Below are positions 7,930-16,307 of a DNA stretch of 64,000 bases, piece after piece. The stretch covers positions 4,464,001-4,528,000 of the forward strand of contig NZ_FNTQ01000001.1 of NCBI RefSeq assembly GCF_900105755.1, in the 5' to 3' direction. The position numbers and the translations under genes were made by a program. Source of the DNA: Streptomyces sp. Ag109_O5-10. GTDB taxonomy: Bacteria > Actinomycetota > Actinomycetes > Streptomycetales > Streptomycetaceae. The notes below the pieces were generated by a model. The model did not search any database and was not told where the DNA came from. It worked only from the letters and a program-made list of their open reading frames with translations. The stretch's first letter is position 1. Each line of letters begins with the position of its first letter.

Positions 7930-9346
7930 GTCCGCTGGAGTGGTGTATCGCCGGCCACTCGGTGATCTCGTTTTGAGGCTATGCGGTGAGTTCGGTCGGG
8001 AGGACGGTCTCGTCGGTTTCTGACTCGATCGGGTGGAGCCGGGCCTTGGCCAGCAGGTCGAGTCCCATGTAGCGGCGGGCCTCGGTCCATTCGTCGTTCT
8101 GCTCGGCCAGCACGGCGCCGACCAGGCGGATCAGCGCGGTGCGGTCGGGGAAGATGCCGACGACGTCGGTGCGACGTCGGATCTCCTTGTTCAGCCGTTC
8201 CTGTGGGTTGTTCGACCAGATCTGCCGCCAGATCTCGCGTGGGAAGGCGGTGAAGGCCAGCAGGTCGTGCTGAGCGGCGTCCAAGTGGGCTGCTGCCTTG
8301 GGGAACTTGGCTTCCAGGGCATCCAGAACGTGCCGCATCTGGGCCTGGACAGCGTCGGTGTCGGGTTGTTCGAAGACGGTCCGCAGCAGGGTGGCCACCC
8401 ACGGCTGAGCGGACTTCGGGACCTGGCTCAGCAAATTTCGGGCGTAATGCGTGCGGCACCGCTGCCAGGATGCGCCGGGCAGGACCGCGCCGATCGCGTT
8501 CACCAGGCCGGTGTGCGCGTCGGAGACGACCAGCTGGACACCGGACAGGCCGCGGGCGGTCAGGGAGCGCAGGAAGGCGAGCCAGCCCGCACCGTCCTCG
8601 GCCGTGGCGACGTCGATGCCGAGGATCTCGCGGTGTCCGTCGGCGTTGACGCCGACTGCGATCAGAGCGTGGACGTTGATGATGCGGCCGCCCTCGCGGA
8701 CCTTCTGGGTCAGCGCGTCCACCCAGACGAACGTGTAGGGCCCGGCATCGAGCGGCCGGTTGCGGAACGCGGTGACCTGATCGTCCAGATGCTTGGCCAT
8801 CGCGCTGACCTGGGACTTCGACAGCTGGGTGACGCCGAGGGACTCGGCGAGCTTCTCGACGCGGCGGGTGGACACACCGAGCAGGTAGGCGGTGGCGACC
8901 ACCGAGACGAGGGCCTGCTCGGCCCGCCGGCGGCGTTCCAGGAGCCAGTGCGGGAAGTAACTGCCCTGCCGCAGCTTGGGGACGGCGAGTTCGACGGTCC
9001 CTGCGCGGGTGTCCCACTCGCGCGGGCGATAACCGTTGCGGTGATTGACGCGTTCCTCGCTGACCTGCCCGTATTCGGCATTGCAGAGGGCATCGGCCTC
9101 CGCGGACATGAGCGCGTCGGCGAACGTCTTGACCATCGCGCGCAGCAGATCGGGACTCGCCGCGGCGAGGTTGTCCTCGGCGAGAGCGTGCAGGGGCAGA
9201 CTGTCTGGTGCGGTCATCGTGCTGATCTCCTTCGAGCCTAGACATCTCGAAGATCAGCCGGTGGCCGTTCTCATATCCGGACCCTCACTCCGACGCCGGG
9301 ACAAACACCCGGATCAGGTGGGAACCGGTACACCACTTCCAGAGAC
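7930..9346. mobile_element. IS256-family insertion sequence
   Basis: One transposase gene (minus strand) between imperfect inverted ends. The left end contains CTGGAGTGGTGTATCGCCGG (from about 7935); the right end, reverse-complemented from 9345, contains CTGGAAGTGGTGTACCGG. The shared block is GTGGTGTA with flanking similarity. No clear target duplication could be read, so the exact edges are uncertain by a few bases. It sits inside the decayed AICE module, right after the tRNA-Pro-type core remnant. Confidence 0.75.
7979..9217 (-). CDS. IS256-family (mutator) transposase
   Basis: A 412-residue DDE transposase cutting and joining DNA at the ends of the surrounding IS. Recognisable family blocks are VNHRNGYRPREWDTRAGTVE near residue 60, a first catalytic Asp in FVWVDALTQKVREGG, a second in LVVSDAHTGLVNAIG and the final Glu region IWSNNPQERLNKEIRRRTDV. 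Length is normal for the family (about 400) and no frameshift is seen, so it may be active. The ATG at 9217 has AAGGAGAT upstream. Confidence 0.92.
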   Translation of the reverse strand: MTAPDSLPLHALAEDNLAAASPDLLRAMVKTFADALMSAEADALCNAEYGQVSEERVNHRNGYRPREWDTRAGTVELAVPKLRQGSYFPHWLLERRRRAEQALVSVVATAYLLGVSTRRVEKLAESLGVTQLSKSQVSAMAKHLDDQVTAFRNRPLDAGPYTFVWVDALTQKVREGGRIINVHALIAVGVNADGHREILGIDVATAEDGAGWLAFLRSLTARGLSGVQLVVSDAHTGLVNAIGAVLPGASWQRCRTHYARNLLSQVPKSAQPWVATLLRTVFEQPDTDAVQAQMRHVLDALEAKFPKAAAHLDAAQHDLLAFTAFPREIWRQIWSNNPQERLNKEIRRRTDVVGIFPDRTALIRLVGAVLAEQNDEWTEARRYMGLDLLAKARLHPIESETDETVLPTELTA

Positions 9347-9610
9347 GCAACCCGGCTTGGCATCACTCGGTGTCGCAGGGGCTCCGGGATGCCTGCGGCC
9401 GCTCAGGTATCGGTGGGGGCAGACGCGAGACGTACGGGCGATACGTTGCCCACACGCCTCGCCGCCCCCGACCGGACTGATCAAGAAGACGGTAAGGATT
9501 ACGCACCACGTGCGCCCCTCCCTACAACCTTCCGTCTCGGCAGGTCGTCCAATTCGCGCCTGGTGCTGATCACTGTGCCAGGGTCTTTTCTGTCCCATCT
9601 GGGGGATGCC

Positions 9611-10960
9611 ATGAGTTCTGTCTCCGTCGGGCGTGTGCTGCGTCGCGGAGCCTGTGCCGGAGCTGTGGGGGCTTTGGTCGTAGCCGGTCTGGGGAGTGGG
9701 GTCGCCTTCGCCGACGACCAGCCGCAGACCGATAACCTGTGGATCCAGGCGCCGTACGAGCAGTCGGTCACCGTCGCTCCGGACGGCGGTGCGGCGGAGT
9801 ATCGGTCGCTGGCGCTCGGCCTCTATCACGACAATGACAACTTCACCGTGACCGACGGGCGGCTGACCGTTGACATCTCCGGGCTCGCCGGGGTCGCCGA
9901 GGTGGCCTGGCCCGACAACTGCACGCCGAACGACGCCGGCACCGTCGCGGTGTGCGTCACCGGGGACGTTCCGACCCGCTGGAGCGCGCAGGTGCAGCTG
10001 AAGGTGCGGGCCGCCGCCGGCGCCGCCGTGGGAGCGCAGGGTGCGATCGAGTACTCCGCCGAGGCCACCGGCGGACCCGACGGCACGCTCGTCGCCCCGG
10101 AGGGCTCCGCGGAGACCTTCGTCACCGTCGGCTCCGGCCCGGACCTCGGCATCAGCGCCCCGCAGGACGTCACCGACGTCGCGCCCGGCACCAGCCTCAC
10201 CGTGCCGTTCACCGTCACCAACACCGGCAACGAGACCGCCCACGGCTTCAGCGTGAAGATGTGGGCGACGTACGGCCTCGACGTCGTCACCCGCTACCCG
10301 CAGTGCACCTACACCGGGCCGGACGACAGCGGCGAGTACACGCCCATGACGTACGTGACCTGCTCCTTCGACACGGACGTCGCGCCCGGCGCGACCGTGG
10401 AGCTGCCGGAGCCACTGCGGCTCGCCGTCACCGACCACGCCCTGTACGAACGGTTCGACTACGAGGTCCAGCCCGGCGGCGACGCCACCGACCTCGACGG
10501 CTCGGACAACGGCCGCTCCTGGCACATCACCGCCGACAACACCGCGGACTTCGCCGTGCGCGGCACCGAGGTGAGCGGCGCGGCCGGCGACACCGTCACC
10601 GCCGCCTTCCGCTTCGTCAACCGCGGCCCGGCCTGGGTCGGCAACGTCAGCTCCGGCGACCCGGTCGCCGTGATCGACTACTACCTCCCGGAGGGCACCA
10701 CCGCCACGTCCGTGCCCGACACCTGCCGCAACGCCTGGACGTCCGGCGACGACCCGGCCATCGGCCACTACGCCTGCACCCTGCCGATGTGGGCCAAGCC
10801 GGACCTGAAGGTCAGCTTCCCGTTCCAGCTGCGCATCGACCGCGTCGTCCCCGACGCGACGGGCCGCGTCGTCGTCCACCCCCACTCCGACGCGTCCTCC
10901 ACCTTCGACCCGAACAGCAAGAACAACTCGGCCAAGGTGGTCGTCAACCCGTCCGCCTGA
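9611..10960 (+). CDS. Secreted repeat protein of unknown function
   Basis: A 449-residue exported protein. The ATG at 9611 gives a normal signal peptide (MSSVSVGRVLRRG, hydrophobic core, cleavage near AFA-DD at residue 34); the frame is open further upstream, but that part looks non-coding and crosses the flank of the IS. The mature protein consists of repeated beta-rich segments of the CARDB/DUF11 kind (VPFTVTNTGNETAHGF, AAFRFVNRGPAWVGNV, DPNSKNNSAKVVVN) and a few paired cysteines, suggesting stacked Ig-like modules at the cell surface. No catalytic motif is visible. It is closed off by a strong hairpin at 11017. Whether it belongs to the decayed element or to older chromosome is unclear. 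Confidence 0.75.
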   Translation: MSSVSVGRVLRRGACAGAVGALVVAGLGSGVAFADDQPQTDNLWIQAPYEQSVTVAPDGGAAEYRSLALGLYHDNDNFTVTDGRLTVDISGLAGVAEVAWPDNCTPNDAGTVAVCVTGDVPTRWSAQVQLKVRAAAGAAVGAQGAIEYSAEATGGPDGTLVAPEGSAETFVTVGSGPDLGISAPQDVTDVAPGTSLTVPFTVTNTGNETAHGFSVKMWATYGLDVVTRYPQCTYTGPDDSGEYTPMTYVTCSFDTDVAPGATVELPEPLRLAVTDHALYERFDYEVQPGGDATDLDGSDNGRSWHITADNTADFAVRGTEVSGAAGDTVTAAFRFVNRGPAWVGNVSSGDPVAVIDYYLPEGTTATSVPDTCRNAWTSGDDPAIGHYACTLPMWAKPDLKVSFPFQLRIDRVVPDATGRVVVHPHSDASSTFDPNSKNNSAKVVVNPSA

Positions 10961-11016
10961 CAGCGGTGAGGGGAGCGGGGGCCTGCGCAGTTTCTCCCTG
11001 AACGCCCCGGACGACA

Positions 11017-11054
11017 AATCAGGCCCGGTGCTGATCTCAGCACCGGGCCTGATT
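11017..11054 (+). terminator. Strong perfect-stem terminator hairpin
   Basis: About 18 bp of stem (AATCAGGCCCGGTGCTGA against TCAGCACCGGGCCTGATT) with a very short loop. It follows the secreted protein gene and lies 13 bp before the tRNA-Pro 3'-half relic, the same hairpin-then-core order seen at the tRNA-Gly copies. Confidence 0.8.
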
Positions 11055-11066
11055 GGGTATTTCTCT

Positions 11067-11108
11067 GTCGGGGTGGCGGGTTTGAACCCACGGCCTCTTC
11101 GTCCCGAA
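11067..11108 (-). pseudogene. tRNA-Pro 3'-half relic (att-like core)
   Basis: On the minus strand this reads as the 3' half of a tRNA-Pro(CGG): anticodon loop TTCGGGA, stem CGAAG, T-arm GTGGG...CCCGC and acceptor strand CACCCCG plus discriminator A. The T-loop is one base short and there is no 5' half, so it is not a working tRNA. AICEs such as pSAM2 use tRNA-Pro genes as attachment sites and leave exactly such 3'-half copies, so this is inferred to be the core of another element. Downstream of it, CTGCGGTGATGGTCCGCAGACG is partly shared with 14826-14845. Confidence 0.6.
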
Positions 11109-11520
11109 GCAACTTGGGCGAGGCCCCTGCCTGACACTGGTGCACTCTCACCTGCGGTGATGGTCCGCAGACGGTCGCGTGCGTCCGCCGCCGTTCGTCA
11201 GCGTTGTCACGCAGTCAGACACGCACTCAGCGGACGTGGCACGAGCTTCAGTCTCCCGCGAACCACAGATAACTTGCCGGGGTGGCCGCGCACTCTTCCA
11301 GCATCGTGGCGAGGTCGTCCAGCGCGGCGAGCTGACGTTCATCGCCGCATCTCTGCCGTAGGCCGTGGATCTCCCGGGGCGGCTGCGGCCTCCTGCTCGT
11401 TCATCAACGTGTCCCCGTACGGATCGACGGCAGTGTGCCTCCCCGGTACTCCACGGAACTGGAGCGAGCCAAGCGCATCGGCCAGCGCGTCGCCGTGCCC
11501 ATAGGAACTCCGGCCCGCAA

Positions 11521-12016
11521 GGCGGCGACACCCTGCCCCCGCCCTGGGCCACCGCCGAACTCCTCACCGACGCCATCCAAGTCGCCGCCTCCAAGGTCCG
11601 CGTCGACGGACCGACCCTCGACGGCCGTACCCACACCTTCACCTTCGGCCGCCAACTCGACGTCCGCACCATCCGATCCGCCGACTTCAACGACGGCCAG
11701 GAACTCACCGAACGGGCCGTAGCGGCCTACATCGCCAAGTACGCCACCAAGGGCGCCGAGACAGCCACGGGAGCTCTCGACCGGCCGCTGAAGTTTGCCG
11801 CCGAACTCGCCCAGCTCGACATCAGCGAGCACGCCCGCCGCCTCATCCGAACCGCCTGGACCCTCGGCGCCCGCAAAGACCTCGAACACCTCCGCCTCCG
11901 CGCCTGGGCCCACATGCTCGGCTTCCGCGGCCACTTCTCCACCAAGTCCCGGCGCTACTCCACCACCCTGGGCGCCCTCCGTGACGCCCGCGCCGAATGG
12001 CGCCGTGCACAAGCTG
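11521..12016 (+). pseudogene. Truncated RepSA-like replication initiator
   Basis: About 165 codons nearly identical, also at DNA level, to codons of the intact rep gene (24441-24935): shared landmarks are WATAELLTDAIQ, FTFGRQLDVRTIRSADFNDG, YIAKYATKGAET and FRGHFSTKSRRYSTTLG. The N-terminal two fifths and the C-terminal tail are gone; the frame runs into unrelated codons and stops at 12060. It cannot initiate replication on its own. The high similarity means the source element was close kin of the intact AICE, and it offers a 500-bp substrate for recombination with it. The preceding 11112-11520 has a minus-strand stretch ending LRQRCGDERQLAALDDLATM and so on that may be another broken gene. 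Confidence 0.85.
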
Positions 12017-12089
12017 CGGCAGGTGCCCTTCGCGCGTGCACAGAAACTGCTGGCGCGTAATTGTCAGTGGCCGACCTTAGTGTGCCCGC

Positions 12090-13307
12090 GTGACGACATT
12101 TCGATCCGGCTTCACGCTCTGGAAACTCGTCCAGACGGCACGGGAACTGACTGAGGATGCGCGCGTCCGGGAGCGCGTCGATGCGGTGCTGCACATCATG
12201 GGCGGCTTCGGTGGGACGTACGGCAAGGGCAGGCCGCTGGTGAACGCCTTGGAGGACGTGGCCCACGAGGCCGTCCTCCAGGGCGACTTCGCATTCGCCC
12301 AGCGCTTTCAGCGCTTCGCCGCCTATGCCGGAGGCGAACTGTTCCTTGACATCCTTGAGAACTACTACGACGACGAAGCCCGACAGCGCAGCGAGACACA
12401 CATGCGCAGGATGGCCGCACTGGGTGCGGACAGGGCGGTCGCCGCCCTTGACGTCCTGTGCCGCGACAAGCCCGGCGCAAGCGCCGCCGACGCCCGTGAC
12501 CTCTTTCGCGGCATAGCCCAGTCCGTCGACTACCTGGGCCTCGGGGACGGCGAGGGCGGTATCCGGCTCTCCACCAAGGAGGCGAGGCGACTCCAGGAAT
12601 ACGGACACATGGAGATGGTGCTCCGCAACCTGCCCCGGCCCGCCTCCGCCGAGGCCGCCCGGATGATGAGCGACGTCCTGGCCGATGTCGACGCCGGCAT
12701 GCTGGCCCAGTTGCTCGAACTGCGGGCCAGGCAGGTCGGCCTGGCGGCCCTGCGTACCGCGGTGGAGGACCCGGACAGCTCCGAGAGTGCCCTCCATGGC
12801 TGTCTGAAGAACCAGGAATGGATCTTCGGCGGGGCCTACGTGGCCGAGCTGGCACGCCGGCAGTACACCCCGGACGCCATCCTCGACATCCCGCTCCTGC
12901 GCGGCGACGGTTCCCTGCACGTGGTGGAGCTCAAGCGCGCCAACATCAAGGACCTGGTTATACGACGCTCCGGCCACCTCATGTTGGGCGCCCCGGCGCA
13001 CCGCGCGGTCTCCCAGGCGCAGAACTACCTCCGGGCCATGGACGAGAACCGCCCGAGCATCCTGGCCGAGCACGGAGTCGACACCCGCCGTGCGTCGGCG
13101 ACGGTCGTGATCGGACACTCACGTTACGTGACCGGGGGCGTCACCTCCCAGGAGATCGCGGAGACGCTGCGAACCTACAACGCACACCAGGCGCGCATAG
13201 AAGTGATCACATACGAGACCCTGCTGGATTCAGTCTCCCGCATGCTGGCTCTGTCATCGGCACGGAAGGACGCAGACCCCGGCCCGGAAGAGGAGTCCGC
13301 CGCATGA
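12090..13307 (+). CDS. Shedu-like (DUF4263) antiphage nuclease
   Basis: A 405-residue protein (GTG start at 12090). Residues 1-220 are helical and unfamiliar. The C-terminal part (about 225-390) has the hallmarks of the Shedu SduA nuclease domain, a PD-(D/E)XK fold: NQEWIFGGAYVAELARRQYT, then the catalytic-type D...ExK motif in PDAILDIPLL...LHVVELKRAN, then VSQAQNYLRAM, ATVVIGHSRY and ARIEVITYETLLDSVSRML. Shedu proteins defend bacteria against phages, and the single protein is known to suffice in several hosts. Here it lies between a dead rep copy and an att site, typical for defence cargo, and is translationally coupled (ATGA) to a small second gene. Assignment rests on motif order; the active-site residues look intact. 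Confidence 0.75.
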   Translation: MTTFRSGFTLWKLVQTARELTEDARVRERVDAVLHIMGGFGGTYGKGRPLVNALEDVAHEAVLQGDFAFAQRFQRFAAYAGGELFLDILENYYDDEARQRSETHMRRMAALGADRAVAALDVLCRDKPGASAADARDLFRGIAQSVDYLGLGDGEGGIRLSTKEARRLQEYGHMEMVLRNLPRPASAEAARMMSDVLADVDAGMLAQLLELRARQVGLAALRTAVEDPDSSESALHGCLKNQEWIFGGAYVAELARRQYTPDAILDIPLLRGDGSLHVVELKRANIKDLVIRRSGHLMLGAPAHRAVSQAQNYLRAMDENRPSILAEHGVDTRRASATVVIGHSRYVTGGVTSQEIAETLRTYNAHQARIEVITYETLLDSVSRMLALSSARKDADPGPEEESAA

Positions 13308-13624
13308 CCGACACACCCGCGATCGAACCGCTCCTGGCCCGCTTGTGCGGCGGTGAGATCACCGACAAGGACTACGTCGGATACTTCATGAACGAGTACG
13401 GAGAGGAACTCGTGTTCGCCCAGCGTCGGGGCGAGAAAACCGCCCGGCTCTGGCACAGCGACGCGGACTGGAAGATGTTCCTCGTCGGTGACCACTCGAT
13501 TCGGCTCGACGGACCGATGGACGGGATGATCACCGTTGCGGACCTGATCATCAACCGCGAGGAGGCGACATGGCTGTCCTCCTGTCTCGCCGTTTCCCGC
13601 CATCTACGGCAGGGACGGACCTGA
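13304..13624 (+). CDS. Small protein coupled to the Shedu-like nuclease
   Basis: A 106-residue soluble, acidic protein whose ATG overlaps the stop of the Shedu-like gene (ATGA at 13304), so the two are translated together. No known domain is recognised; it has two aromatic-rich segments (DYVGYFMNEYGEELVF, LWHSDADWKMFLVG) and ends RHLRQGRT. Strict coupling to a defence nuclease suggests a partner, regulator or immunity function, but this is only inference from position. The classical Shedu system has no such second gene. Confidence 0.65.
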   Translation: MTDTPAIEPLLARLCGGEITDKDYVGYFMNEYGEELVFAQRRGEKTARLWHSDADWKMFLVGDHSIRLDGPMDGMITVADLIINREEATWLSSCLAVSRHLRQGRT

Positions 13625-14190
13625 CCACGCACGGTGCTGAGGCGTCAACGGACGGGCCTGGCTCAGCGCAGGCGGCCAGGCCCCTGCATATGAGCCCTGC
13701 TCTGCCCAGGATGTCCTCCACCCCGCCGTCCGTGACGTGGTCGCCCAGCGGCCAGGGTGGTCGTCGTCTGCAGGTACGGCATCGCCGGTACGTCGGCAAG
13801 CTTGGTCACGCTGCGCAAAACGGCGTGGGGACGTCAGCGTCGTAGCTACAGTCGCCATGGGGCCGACAATCGAAGCGGGCAGGAGGCCGCTTGGGTACTC
13901 CCTGGCGACCTGCCGCTCTGGTGCGGGCTCCTTCGCGGTCAAGTGCCCGACTTCGCAAGAGATTTGCATCCACCCACGACGAGATGCGGCGTGGGGCGGG
14001 TGCCCGGTGTTATCCGGGAACGGCGGGCTGAGGGCTCGGACCGTGCGAACCTCTCGGTCGGCTACCTCAAAGAGCAGGTCAACGCCGCGTTGCGATGCGG
14101 GCGGCTTGCCGCCTCAAAGAACTCGTGCCCTCCGCGTGCCCAATCGTCGACGGCGGGAGGCCCGCTAAACGCAGCGACGGCTCATCAATA
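13625..14190. other. Intergenic remnant, no supported gene
   Basis: About 570 bp between the Shedu operon and the hairpin/att copy 2. In the intact element this position would hold xis and int. Several frames are open (for example 13757-14191 on plus) but none has a start with an RBS or any family pattern, so it is treated as decayed DNA. Confidence 0.5.
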
Positions 14191-14193
14191 AAC

Positions 14194-14220
14194 AAGCCCC
14201 AGGCCACCGACCTGGGGCTT
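14194..14220 (+). terminator. Hairpin before att copy 2
   Basis: AAGCCCCAGG and CCTGGGGCTT form a 10-bp perfect stem immediately before the second tRNA-Gly core copy, equivalent to the integrase terminator at 26472. Confidence 0.65.
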
Positions 14221-14226
14221 CAAGAA

Positions 14227-14271
14227 GAGCGGGTGACGAGAATCGAACTCGCGCTCTCAGCTTGGGAAGCT
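14227..14271 (-). repeat. attL (att copy 2) of the intact AICE
   Basis: 45 bp identical to 26506-26550 within the tRNA-Gly gene, in direct orientation, spanning the acceptor 3' strand, T-arm and anticodon arm. With the copy in the tRNA gene it delimits the 12.3-kb intact element. It is also the right end of the decayed module to its left. Confidence 0.9.
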
Positions 14272-14301
14272 CAGGTTTTTGATCGCCAATTGATGCACTG
14301 A

Positions 14302-14401
14302 CCTGCGGCGGAGCGGCGCCGAAAGTCGGGGCACACGCGTGGCCATTCCCCGCTGTTCCCCGTGATTCCCCGCACGATCTGGCACGCGTATGGCACGCGA
14401 C
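14302..14401 (+). promoter_or_regulatory. Left arm of attL with candidate Int sites
   Basis: Same block order as 7545-7640: CCTGCGGCGGAG, three TTCCCCG-type repeats spaced about 10 bp, then TCTGGCACG (14378) and ATGGCACGCGAC (14390). The pair corresponds to TCTGGCACG/TCTGGCACGCGAC at 26425-26448, as expected for arm sites on both sides of an attP core. Confidence 0.55.
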
Positions 14402-14404
14402 TCA

Positions 14405-14644
14405 CTACGGCTCTGGTGTCTTAAGGGCATCCTTGCCGATCAGCCCGTTGGCGAACTCGACTGCGAATCGGTGCGACTCGCCTGATACGTCTGCGGGTTC
14501 GTCGGCGTACCAGCGGAAGGTGCCCAGTTCTCGTTCGGCGGAGTTCAGCCAGTGGGACAGACGGTGAAGCTGCCCCTCGTTGAGTCTGATCGCGGCCTGG
14601 TGGACCCACGTCTCCTCTGGTCCGGCGTAGGTCTCCAGAGCCAT
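14405..14644 (-). CDS. Small hypothetical protein
   Basis: Seventy-nine residues from ATG 14644 (MALETYAGPEETWVHQAA...). The frame is open upstream to 14824, but that part crosses the repeated tRNA-Pro-type sequence and is not trusted. The protein is hydrophilic with one amphipathic helix region (LHRLSHWLNSAERELG) and no recognised domain. No strong RBS precedes the ATG, so the start and even the gene are uncertain. It is the first gene inside attL. Confidence 0.4.
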   Translation of the reverse strand: MALETYAGPEETWVHQAAIRLNEGQLHRLSHWLNSAERELGTFRWYADEPADVSGESHRFAVEFANGLIGKDALKTPEP

Positions 14645-14793
14645 GATGGCCGGCTCTACTTGGCCCGGATCAAAGACGGACTGGCAGAGGTCGCGGGTGT
14701 CAGGAGAGATCAGCGTACGCCGAGGATGCGGTGTCGAAGGCTGTGGAACAACGAAGAGTCGTCGTCGGCCACCGCACCCGGACTTTGATATGT

Positions 14794-14850
14794 GACCTCT
14801 TCGTCCCGAAGTGATGTCTGTCACTTGCGCTGATGGTCCGCTGACGTCCG
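14794..14850 (+). repeat. Second tRNA-Pro-type core remnant with arm
   Basis: Begins GACCTCTTCGTCCCGAA (identical to 7847-7863) and continues with CACTTGCGCTGATGGTCCGC, similar to the sequence after the tRNA-Pro relic at 11108. It lies inside the intact AICE near its left end. Confidence 0.45.
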
Positions 14851-14863
14851 CGATTGTTCGCGG

Positions 14864-16121
14864 TTAATGCAGGTCCGGGTACCAGCTGAGGTACTCGTCC
14901 ACGAAAACGTGTCCATCAGGCGTCGTGCGGACATACCGCAGGACCATATCCACCGGCTCCCGGTTCACCTGTACCTGGAACAGCTGAAGCGTGGTGCCGG
15001 AACTCGGGAACATCGTGAAAGTCGCCTGGTGCATCAAAGCAGCCATGGCCCCCGGAATTGTCCTTAGGATGCGCGAGTCGCTGAGGCCGAAGGATTGGGC
15101 CCTGTCACCCAGCTCCATGGCGATCCGCTTCACATCAGCGGGGGACGGCGATCGTTGGATCGCAGGTTTTCTGCTGCCTTGCTTGGCCGCCGAGTACACA
15201 GCCTCTGCCGCGGCACTGACCGCTTCCTTATGGCCGTCGCCGCCGCCGTCAGGTGTGGCAAGGGAGAAGGAGTCCGCGAACGTATGCAGTAGGCCAACCG
15301 GTAGCTCCTCACCGTCCAGTACACACTCTCTCGAGTATTGCAGGGCCCATCCCGGCGTTTGGTCATCAACGGTGACGGTGAAATGTCGCGGTGAAATAAT
15401 GAGCTCCGGAGCCCCTGTACTAGCGTGATCCACCCGCACCTTAATGCTATTCCCCGACCAGTGCCCGGGTCGCCCCGGCGAACCGACCCAATCCTCCGTG
15501 GCCGTTTTCGTCATAAGTTTCAACGTCCGTGGACCGGTGGGAGATGCGCCAAAGAGCGGAGTCGACGCTACGGGAACCGAGCGGAGGTCGAGATCTAGCT
15601 CCATGCGTTCCCAGATGCCCGCGGTGCCGAAGATAAATACAGGCGCAAGCGGAATCCTGTAGATATCGGATATTTCGTCGACATTAGTAGGAACACCGTC
15701 TCGTCTAGTACCGCTGATGGCAAGTCGCAGATCGGAGGGTGGCGCAGAAGCGGTCGGCACGCCGAATGTGCTGCCGGCGGACCCTTCATCGGGGTCGCAG
15801 TCGGCTCTGACATCTGCCCCAGAGAGGGAGATTTTCTGATGCGTGACGCCGAAATACGGATTATCCCAATACAAATAAATCAGGCCAGGTATGGAACCGT
15901 CCGAGGTGTTGGTGATTCCGTATTTCACCCACCCTTCGGTCCCACTGACAATTGTGCCTGATTCACCTTGAAATCCGCGCTCTTCTCCTGCATTGATGCT
16001 GGCCGGAGGCTCCCAACCGGGCGTCCAGTCTCCAAAACATCGATGCTGTGAAATGAGATTCAGGTTATGGTCGGTGGTCTGGTTGCGAAGCACGTACCGA
16101 TACACGCGAGCTGGAGACATG
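14864..16121 (-). CDS. Aegerolysin-like protein with unknown C-terminal region
   Basis: A 419-residue protein from ATG 16121 (AGGAA upstream; an in-frame ATG at 16168 would add 16 residues). Residues 1-120 resemble the aegerolysin/Asp-haemolysin beta-sandwich family: YVLRNQTT, a Gly-Asp-Trp turn, FQGESGTIVSGTEGWVKYGI and an aromatic-acidic YWDNPYFG block corresponding to the family WDxPW-type motif. Aegerolysins bind membrane lipids and often need a partner protein to form pores. Residues 120-419 have no recognised domain. No signal peptide. The gene is visibly less GC-rich than its neighbours and follows, in the same direction, the CHAP-like gene 187 bp upstream, so the two look like imported cargo. 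The family call is tentative. Confidence 0.5.
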
Positions 16122-16307
16122 GCTATATTCCTATCCAGTAACCTCATGTCGGGCAGGGCGATTAACAATCGACGGAGGATCCCTCCCGCCTGCGATCCCG
16201 AGATCGGTTCTTTAGAAGGTGATCGATCGGTTTATTCGTCGCCTCAGCGAGGTGCGTTGAGAGCGTACCGCGACTTCCAATCACCCCGCGTTAACGGTCT
16301 GAGGTCG

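Noticed and set aside
13757..14191. 144-codon open frame before att copy 2
   Set aside because: No RBS, no recognisable domain, position equals the expected int site but no integrase motif is present.
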